A DNA stretch of 64,000 nt from Achaetomium macrosporum. Taxonomy: Eukaryota > Ascomycota > Sordariomycetes > Sordariales > Chaetomiaceae. How positions within the stretch are numbered: the stretch's first letter is position 1; each line of letters starts with the position of its first letter. The notes below the pieces were generated by a model. The model searched no databases, was not told the DNA's origin, and saw nothing but the letters and a program-made list of their open reading frames with translations. Location: NCBI GenBank assembly GCA_033296875.1, contig MU860005.1, positions 1 to 64,000 on the forward strand, read 5' to 3'. The position numbers were made by a program, and so were the translations under genes. Below, piece after piece: positions 55,631-64,000 of this stretch.

Positions 55631-58600
55631 GCTCTCGGCACCAGGGCGGCAACTCGAAGTTCCCTAGCGGTCAGCGAGCCGGCACGAGGTGCGGCGGGCC
55701 TATGAGGAGCCGGGTTGCTGACATGATCATGCGCGGGGAATCTGGGATGGCTCATTAATGGGATAAACTGTCCACGAGCGAACTCTGGGTACCGAAGGGG
55801 CTTGGACCAGAATATCGCCAGGACTGAAGAGTTGATGTTGAGCAGAACAACGCACTTGGGCAGCGACCTCAAGGCGCCCCGCTAGGAAGAGAGAACACTC
55901 GATAGGCTAGATCAAACCTTCAGGAAGCGTCTTCAGACACAGTTGTACATACATTTGCCCAACGCCTTGTCCGAACATCCTCCATACATCCTTACCGCCG
56001 TCCGAAAGCGGACTGAGGTTGCCTGGGGTGTACGTCCAGTCGTATACAGAGCCGATGTTCGCCGTTAACCCCTATGAGATGACGTGGTCCGGCCTTCCTG
56101 ATGTCCCGTCTGGCAAAGCCGAGGACTGATCTTTCTCTCCCTCCTCGCACGCCAAGGAAGAAGACCCATGAACTGGGCCGGAGGGACTTGATCCTCTTCC
56201 CTGTCGCCGAAGGCCACATACGGAGCCAAATGCAGGAGGCGCGGGCTCGGCCATTCCCGACGAATATCTGAGAGTATGTACGTAGATGACCGTACATGAT
56301 GACCGTGAAACAGCTCCTGCTGGGCCGAGATGTTCAACCTATATACGTCACACAAAGCTCTAAGCGCTCCAGCCCGTGGAACCGGACGGGGCTGAGAAGA
56401 AGGTCTTTTCTAGATGCTCCACAAAACGTCGCTGGCGAGGATGGGGTAGACGAGGGGAAATAAATACCACGTCCCCATAGGCAACACAACATATACGTAC
56501 CTATGTACGTACTACTATGTGGCTCGCGCGGTGGGTTCTGGCCTCCCAGTGAAGAGCTAGCTGAAGAGGAGAAGAAAGTGGGTAACCCGCAGGAGCGGTC
56601 TGCACTTCTTTCTGCAGTGTTCCGGTCAGTTGGCGGCAATATTCGGTCGGGCACGGGGCACCGGGAGGTGATAGTCAGGTGGAGCGGGGCAGTGAGACGC
56701 GCGTCAAAGTGTCTTGGGACTAGGTTTTTTTTTTTTTTTTTTTTTTTTTTCTTCCGCCCATTCGCTCATTCTTCGGCTCCTCTGTGATGGCAGAGTTGCG
56801 GACACTCGGCTTGAGGAGTTGCCTGGGTGTCCCTTTAGTCGGCTTTATCTAGGGTATTAATATCTGTAGATACTTCAAAGGGGAATCCAGCGGATCGGGA
56901 TAGTTTGTTCCGAAGGACTTATGGTTGCCAGCAGTTTCCGCGGAAAGAAATAGACAAGGTTCGCCTGCTGTTCACGTCCGCTCAGCTTCCAGCCCGTGGG
57001 AAGCAGGGCCCTGGGTTGCTGTTGGGGAGTGAGATACGGCGAGAGATGACTGTACGATGCTAGAGAGGCAAATATACGCGTCTAAGCTAGGTAATCCACA
57101 GAATCCCAGCGGCATGGGAGGCCCTGGATCTAGGAATACACAGTAAGCCCCAAACCGATACGACGGGGTCTCCGGTAACACTTGGAAGGTTCGTTTGAGA
57201 TAGTTGAGATGTTCCAAATCGCGGGGGGCACACGAGCTTGACCTACCTACGCTCGCAGCGCAGTGCAAGCTATCACTCACGGGAACTTCACGTAGGTAAT
57301 CAACCAATATCTGGCACCCTCGACCGATTTCACACCCTCAAAAGCCCCAACCAGGTGGCACAGCGGAACCTCCAGCTGCTCCCGCTGAGTTGAGGGGTTC
57401 TGGTCAAATGACGGGAGATTTAACCTGTATACAGAATGGGGATGCGCCAAGACCAGGGAGCAGCCGACCTGAACGAGAATGGGAGTCGTCTGTGAGAGAT
57501 GGCCGACGTTCATCGAAACAGATTTCTTGAGGTTGCGCCACCTGCATCGGGATCTGCGCCGGTCCGGCTCAGTCAACCTCGACGGCGGAGAATCGACTGA
57601 TCAACCATTGATGATGAAAGCGATGGTGCCGCGTAATCCGCCAAGCAGCTGGCCGCCACCTGGCGACACGGTGCGCATCGGCTAAGATAACTAAACATAC
57701 ACAGTTGCTAACACTTTGCCCCGGAATCTATACCTCATGGTGTTGACGGGTGGTATCTGGCAATAATGTCCCTGTATCCCCAGTGCGATTAGCACGAGGA
57801 CATGAGTGTTACCCGGATTTTGTCAACCCGGCTTACGCACAGGTAGGTTACGGTAGACCGTATCCGTAGACTGGACAGGCGCCGCTAGATCAGCGCCAAC
57901 CTGGAAGTGCTGACCCTCAGTGGCAAAACCAAGGCGTCAGCTATGTAGGAAGTCCTACGTACATCGGGGTCGGTTTCGGACCGAAAATTGGTGACGGTTG
58001 AAAGCAAGATGAGCGATTGAGAGCCGCGCGGACTGCTGCGCTGGGTTCTCTGGGTTGTAGCAGGTAACGTAAAAGTTCAGCGGGACGGCCATGAACGTAC
58101 CTCAACGAGGCTGAGCAGGCTGTCACTGATGACGGAACCTCAATTGCCCAAATTCTCTTCGACCTCTGGCGAGACGGGCATCGCAGCCAATACAAGGCGC
58201 TCAGTACAAAGTAGGTAGTCAGACTTCATTTTATCAGTAGGTTGATACCGTCTCTCACCCTCAGACCGGCATTCTCGCCAGTACTAACTCAAGCCACTCC
58301 ATTCACCACCTCAAAATCATGTGGTTCGTGCGCGAGTCTGTTGGCCTCCTCGGTAGGCTTCAGCCACGGGAACAGGGATGGGACGAACAGGCAAAACCAG
58401 CCACGACTCGCCAGCCGGGCCGCAGGTCGGGATACGGTCCTTCATCTTCCGCTTCCGCAGTGGCCCTCAAGATCACCATTCTACGTAACCCCCCGATGAC
58501 ATCAGAAAGGGATGTGCAATTATTAGGGCTCTACGTGTAGAGAAAGTTAGACCGCCCCCAATCCGATTCTTTCTTGGGTCCAGTGACGGACAAGTATAGA

Positions 58601-59749
58601 GGCCTCAGAGGCAGGCCAATTGATGCGTGGGGTAACCCTTTGAGGCGGATGATCCAAACCCGAAACTGATTGGCCGCCGCTGAAATGGACGCGCGTTCTG
58701 CTTCTCTGTGTATCCACCTTCGGGGTCTTCTTCTTTCTGTGTCTACCCCCCTCTTCCCACCACCCCCCTCCTCCTCCCGAAGGCTCAAGAGCGACGAGAG
58801 ACTTGAGAGAAAGGGAAGGCCCGCAAAGCCGTCAGAGCAGGACGGCGGACTGGGGAACTGAGTGCGCACGACATACGTGATCTCCTGCCACCTGCCGTCA
58901 GGGATACCAGTGTACATGGCGCTGGGTAGGCAGGAACCTACCTGGCTGGTCAAAGGTCCGTAGATGGGTGGCCATGCTTTGTCCGTACTGCCACGCAGCC
59001 CTCGAGTGCGTAGTGACATGGGACGGAGGGCCATTCAGCATTCCGTACGCCATCGTCGGCTCCCTGAAACCCTTGCCAGAACCCCCCAGGGCCCCAGCCC
59101 ATCCTCAGCTTTATCCATGCCCCTTGACCTTCCCCGGCCCACCTCCCTCGTCCCTCTCTGCCCTGCATTCCCGAATCTCAACACGGCCCCCGGCTGGCGA
59201 GGGCATGATCTTTCTAGTAGATCAGCATCCTGAAGCCTGCCCATCCGTTCGTTCGAACCGCCGTGGTGCTTGCGTATCGACAGCGAGGATTTAAGGTGGC
59301 TGTCGTGTGGGAAAGAGTCAGAAGGGGGGCGGATTGCGCACCTCGGCCTGTCAGACAGCAGCAACATTGCGCAACCAGGCGATTCGCAATTAGGCGCGCC
59401 ACTTGACGACGACGCCCGACTGCCTCCGCCAACTTAAATCGGCCGCGACAACGAGCGAGACATCGAGAGCACGCCACCCTGACTCTGGTGGCAGTTGGCG
59501 ACGACAGCCCGGCTCATCGACGGCCTCGACGACGATAGCCCGAAGAAGTCCCAAACACTCCGACATTATCAAAGGCCAAACCGAGATCTCGAATCCAGCG
59601 AGCTTTCGCCTTGATTGCCTCTGTCCCCGACCAGCGCTTGCCCCGGCTGCCGTGCCTTGCTTGCTGTGTTCTTGTTCACTAGCATTCTTCGCCGACGGCG
59701 TTGACCTGCCCCTTGTTTTCTCCCCGGCGTTCTTGTGACATCCCAAGTC
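55631..59749. other. Long intergenic region
   Basis: 4.1 kb without a supported gene. Antisense frames over the 3' end of UTP4 are shadows. Frames such as minus 58531-59034 (167 aa) have no motif. The region includes a 26-nt T run (56725-56750), GTACGTAC-rich words near 56490-56515, and ACCTACC words near 57240 and 57841. The last 300 bases before 59750 are C/T-rich and probably the PNG1 promoter and leader. Confidence 0.45.
56725..56750. repeat. Poly-T tract, 26 nt
   Basis: Twenty-six consecutive T residues, followed by a C/T-rich stretch. It could be the trace of a poly-A tail from a retroposed sequence on the minus strand, or simple slippage; no linked element was found next to it. Confidence 0.85.
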
Positions 59750-61211
59750 ATGGACCCTAATCAGAGGGACCTGCCTCCGGGCACGATCCCGTTCAGCGAG
59801 GAATGGACGCACGGCTTGACAGCGCAGTTCGAACAGCTGCTGAGGACAAAACGATTAAACGAACTTCAATCGCGATCACGCCAGGGCTCTCCTGCGCCCA
59901 GGCAGACCTCCTCGGCGGGCAATACGCAGCAATCTTCCTCCGCCTCCGCGTCCTCCAACTCCCACGACACACAAGCACCCCCATCGTATTCTACTGTACG
60001 GCATCTTCCTTTGGTCCCGACCGCTCCATCGCCCGACGACCGCGCGTCTACGAAGTTCCGAAACCTGCTCGTATCCTTGTCCGCAACGCCGACCAAGTAC
60101 GAGAACCCCGGCCTGCTTGACGAAGCCCTGCAAGTGATCCCGCTGGACAGGATATATAGCGAGGCTGAGGAGGAGAGCCAAGTGCTGCAGGCCCAGGCCG
60201 AGAGCTTAGGCCCTGGGCACACGCCGGAATGGGGTTACCAGGACTGCGTCATCCGCGCTCTCCTCAGGTACGTTGCTGGGCCCGCCCCGGATTGACGAGG
60301 CACTCGCTGACCGTTTCCTTACTCCCTTGGCCCGCAGGTGGTTCAAGAGGGATTTCTTCACCTGGGTCAACAACCCTCAATGTCCAGTGTGCTTCTCGCC
60401 GACAATCGCACAGGGCATGACGCAGCCGACACCGGAAGAAAAGGCATGTGGTGCGCTGCGCGTGGAGCTCTACCGGTGTTCGAACGCCAACTGCCGGGCG
60501 TATGAGCGGTTCCCCCGGTACAGCGATGTCTGGCGCCTTTTGCAGACACGGCGCGGGCGGTGCGGGGAGTGGGCAAACTGCTTCAGCATGTTATGCCGGG
60601 CAGTGGGCGGGCGCGTACGGTGGGTGTGGAATGCCGAAGACCACGTATGGACCGAGGTCTACTCGGAGCACCAAAAGCGGTGGGTCCACGTTGACGCCTG
60701 CGAAGAGGCCTGGGACAACCCCCGGCTATACACGGAGGGCTGGGGAAAGAAGATGTCGTACTGCATCGCATTCTCGATCGACGGCGCGACCGACGTGACG
60801 AGACGCTACGTGCGGAAAATGGAATACTACAACGAACGCAACCGCTGCCCGGAAGAGGTTCTGTTGTACATCATGCAGGAGATCAAGCACCTGCGCAGGG
60901 CCAACATGGACAAGGAGACGCGCTTCCGGCTTGAGAAGGAGGATGCGAAGGAGGAGAACGAGCTGCGCAGCTATATCGTCGCGTCGATTGCGCAGTCCGT
61001 AACCAGGATAGTGCCGACAATCGAACACGGCCCGACCGCGAGTGGCGGTGGGCGGCGAGGAGGAGCTTCGTCGGGCGATGATACGAAGGTTCCTGTGTCT
61101 GCCGATCTGCCGGCTCGTCAGAGCGGCAATGCCGAGTGGGTGGCTGCCCGTGGGGAGAACGGCATGCGAAACCGATTCCTTCCACCTGATCAGCGGCCGC
61201 CGTTCCCCTGA
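59750..61211 (+). CDS. PNG1: Peptide:N-glycanase (PNGase), PNG1
   Basis: Cytosolic transglutaminase-fold amidase that removes N-glycans from misfolded glycoproteins exported from the ER for degradation. Model: exons 59750-60267 and 60338-61211, 463 aa. The N-terminal 110 residues are Ser/Gln/Pro-rich and disordered; there is no PUB domain, as usual in fungi. The core begins near 115. Zinc ligands are Cys188 and Cys191 (CPVC) and Cys220 and Cys225 (RCSNANC). The triad is Cys248 (GRCGEWANCF), His275 (AEDHVWTEV) and Asp292 (VHVDACEEAWD), all present. GWGKKMSYCIAFS follows, as in yeast and mammals. The C-terminal 80 residues are polar and probably unstructured. All catalytic residues are intact, so activity is expected from sequence. 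Confidence 0.94.
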
Positions 61212-64000
61212 GTTCTGTTCAGAGTAGGTCCAAATATCGTGGACCCACACCAGGAAGTCACACACCACAACCTCCGCCACAGCTGCCAGCGAAAATTGCG
61301 AGGCCCACGAGCTAGCTGCGATGACTCAGCAAGGACACTGATCTACCATCCAGCTCATCCAAGAGAGGTACTGGCCCGCCAACCGTAAGACGACGTCGAC
61401 AACTGAGGCAGCATGACACCCCGGGAAACCGGAAGCTACACTGACGAACCAAGCAACCGGGCCCTGGCCCAGGCCATCCAGAATAGATCGAATCGCGTGC
61501 CCGACCTCGGATGCACGCAAAAGCCATTCGGCGTTTTAATTCCCTTGCTACCTTATGTTTTAACGCTGCATATCACAAACCCACTCACTACCTTCGGAGC
61601 GGTTCGAGCACAATACCCGATTCAGGCATGGCAGCGGCAAGGTTCATCTCACCATATATCATCACATCTACATTCTTGAAAGACTCTCCTTTGTCGTCAC
61701 CATTGAATCAATTCATTGAAGGATACGCCCTGCCATGCGCCTACCAATGTCGTCGGTGACATTGAAAGAGACGACGGGGCCAAGGCATGCACAGCTTTGG
61801 TGCAGCAGCAATGGGCAAAACTGTGATCGCGAGCCAGTCGCAGAGGGGTACAGGCGACTTGGCTTGGCGACTGGGAGGGCTGCCTCTGGCCCTAGGACTG
61901 TCTAGCAACAGACGAGGTCACCAGACGGCGAATGTATACGCCGCGGAGCAGGGGCAGCTCTTCCTTCACGCTCACGGACTAGTGCAACGCACTGGCCGAG
62001 TTATTCGACACTTGCAGGAAGGCTGGGAGGGCGAGTGGGACAGCACGATCCCCGCCGTACGGTCGGTCGCCTGAGCAGAGGCGTCGCAAGTCGGGATAGA
62101 GGCAGCTCTGCTCTTGCTGCACAGCGTACAATGACCAGTCGACCCCGCAATTAAACCCGGAAGCTTCTCCGACAGGAAGGCATTACGTATAATTGGCGGT
62201 TCCGTCATCACGTCACCGCTCCCGTTCCCGCATCAACTCGCTATACCGCCGCCGGTCCGCCAGCTCGGGCAGAAGCCTCGGAGCAAGACGGACGCTTTAC
62301 CCATACTGCTGCTGGCTCAAGTCAAGGCTCTACCGAAGCCGTTTCAAGAGGCGTGTGGCCCTGCGGCCATGCCCACCCAAAAATAACCCGGTTCTAGCAG
62401 GGTCTCGTCAACCCAAGTGGCTGTACCGTGTGCCCGGAAGTCGTTACTGGTTGCCTTCTTCTCGTATGTCGTGCTCATGCCGTCATCATATTGGTGCGCG
62501 CTGAGCTAGGTCCTAAAACACAGATGGCGTCCGTACTGCCCATGCAGCAACCTGAGCTTAGGCACTGGTTTGGCGATGTCATATGTCGCCATGCAAGCCA
62601 AGGGGTAGAGGAGCGTCCATGGAGGATCAGTGGGCGGTGCTAAACATATCTTTAGTCTGGTCTTTTGACGGGAAAACATCGTGGCGTTCATCGGACTGAC
62701 TCGGGTTTCGGAGTTGGATGGGAAACCATGTTTGCATGATGCTGATGAATGTACATACATACATACACATACCCATCTTGTACCGGGTCAGCAAGACGGC
62801 AAATGAGAGCTGGATATTGAGGTAACACGCGGCGTTTGTTACGAAAAGCTGAAGGCACACGTAAGGCTCGCCAATATGTTCTTTTCTGCTTCACAGCGTA
62901 CACAGAGCACTGGTAGAGATGCCCAGTTACGTGGCGGCTGGAAGGCTGGTGTCTCCCAGACGTCGAGGATACTAAACTGGCTCTTTTGGCGGCGAGGTTT
63001 CGGAAGACATATCGACCTACCTCCCGCTCTCCGGGGCATCAGCAATTGGGAAGACCGGTGCTCAGGAAGCATGGCTTCCAAAGACAATTATGTTGGTCAC
63101 GACACCGCGGCGGTATGCCCTGGCAGCATCCATTCCCGTAGCAAAGCGTCTCGACGGAAGCCAAAGGAACGAAGAAAGGTGCCCCCCTCCAGTGTGTCAG
63201 CAAAGGGGAGCCGGACAGAAATCTCGAAGCTGACACTCTGCTCCGTAGATAGCCGGATACCGCTGGGCTAGCTATTCAGACATTTGTAAGGTATATGCGT
63301 TCTTCTCTGCTGTTCTTTCTATCTTCGAGACAAAGATGGGCTCGGCGGTTCTGCGAGCCCTCCAGCATGGCAGCTTGTCGAGGCCCGAAACAGGTAGGGG
63401 CAACTGCATCGGCCTGTCAGAATGGGATGCGAGCGGATAACCCGACTCAACGTGTCTGGTACAGCTCTCCCTCGTCTCGGAAGCTGCAGCTGTTGAGTAT
63501 TTGGCGTGAATACATCCTGGCTTAGCCAATCTATACTATCTCAAATCTTTGGGTACCGAACACTCGTTAAACTTGCCGCCCGTTCATCCGCTCTTCGTCC
63601 AGTCGGTGTCGGATTCTATTGAGCTGGGGTCCAGAGACTGGGACGCGTGACAGGCAACCAGCGAAAAACTATACCCAGGGCAACAGGAGGTCATGCGCGG
63701 CTATCCACCGTGCATTCAGACGCGTGTTCTACATTGTTTCTTGGAGCCCGTTTTCACTTCCTCTCAGTCAGGTCTCTCGTTGGCGGTTGTCGGATGCCTA
63801 GCCTGCCATTGCTTGTGGTCTCTGCCGAGTTTGTGTGAGTGCCCCTCGGGGGAGCGGAACACTCGAGGTTGAGTGAGACAGTGCTTATCCCCTGCGGCAA
63901 TGATCATATCTCTGTGGATTGAATTGAACGATTCATTTGACTAGTATGGTCTACAAGGTGCTATCGGACAGACGAGAAGCCCTGGCCCTCTCCTTTCACC
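61212..64000. other. Intergenic region to the window end
   Basis: 2.8 kb with no supported gene. Plus-strand frames at 61787-62074, 62193-62504 and 62876-63271 lack motifs and convincing splice sites, and their products are rich in Arg and Ser as expected for random GC-rich frames. A short CATA repeat (ACATACATACATACACATAC) lies at about 62753-62772. A gene continuing beyond the right edge cannot be excluded. Confidence 0.45.

Noticed and set aside
1..64000. CRISPR arrays, bacterial-type operons, rRNA genes, dispersed 5S genes
   Set aside because: None of the expected repeats, spacing or conserved words was found on either strand.

Overview
The window is nuclear DNA of a filamentous ascomycete, most likely a Sordariomycete of the order Sordariales. 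The grounds are: many short introns (about 50-160 nt) with GTATGT/GTAAGT-type donors and CTAAC/CTGAC branch sites; no operons; long intergenic spacers; and proteins that resemble Neurospora/Chaetomium-type sequences (L-arabinitol 4-dehydrogenase, CYP51, Pex13, UMTA/LaeA-like methyltransferase). No tRNA, rRNA, CRISPR array or intact transposon was seen. All exon models were built by hand from splice signals and reading-frame phase, and every complete model closes in frame from ATG to stop.

Layout. 0.7-2.2 kb: peroxisomal import factor PEX13 (minus). 2.7-3.0 kb: a MITE-like inverted-repeat element. 3.2-5.9 kb: an ER Hsp70 of BiP/Kar2 type ending in HDEL, with 11 introns and an 18-nt microexon (minus). 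7.5-9.3 kb: lanosterol 14-alpha-demethylase CYP51 (minus), with a sterol-regulatory-like element and a CCAAT box upstream. 10.2-11.2 kb: an unknown protein. 11.8-12.25 kb: a CCAAT-box repeat array. 12.7-13.8 kb: a seven-beta-strand lysine-methyltransferase-like protein. 14.4-15.6 kb: an unknown gene whose frame is cut by a TAG. 16.6-19.1 kb: a 723-aa conserved-looking protein with repeated C-W-x-L-C helical motifs (minus). 23.3-26.3 kb: UTP17/NAN1. 27.0-28.3 kb: a 2-oxoglutarate/Fe(II) oxygenase. 28.7-29.3 kb: a small C2H2 zinc protein (minus). 30.2-31.2 kb: a helix-hairpin-helix-like protein. 31.8-33.4 kb: a DUF1479 protein. 33.9-34.8 kb: a BAP31/YET homologue (minus). 36.35-36.6 kb: a tiny secreted cysteine peptide. 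37.7-38.9 kb: L-arabinitol 4-dehydrogenase. 39.6-40.5 kb: mitochondrial ATP synthase subunit g. 43.9-45.25 kb: an UMTA/LaeA-like methyltransferase (minus). 50.6-52.1 kb: nicotinate phosphoribosyltransferase (minus). 52.9-55.6 kb: UTP4. 59.75-61.2 kb: peptide:N-glycanase PNG1. The rest is non-coding as far as can be seen.

How the genes relate. Most are housekeeping genes that happen to lie together. Several act at the ER: BiP, CYP51, BAP31 and PNG1 (folding, sterol synthesis, membrane-protein export, removal of glycans from misfolded proteins). Two are subunits of the same UtpA complex of the ribosomal small-subunit processome (UTP17, UTP4). There is no convincing secondary-metabolite cluster, although two oxygenase-family genes and one UMTA-like methyltransferase are present. 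The points most worth a second look are the divergent BiP with its microexon, the TAG-interrupted unknown gene, the C-W-x-L-C repeat protein, the small secreted peptide, the CCAAT-repeat promoter, the cyp51 promoter motifs, the inverted-repeat element and a 34-nt poly-C tract.
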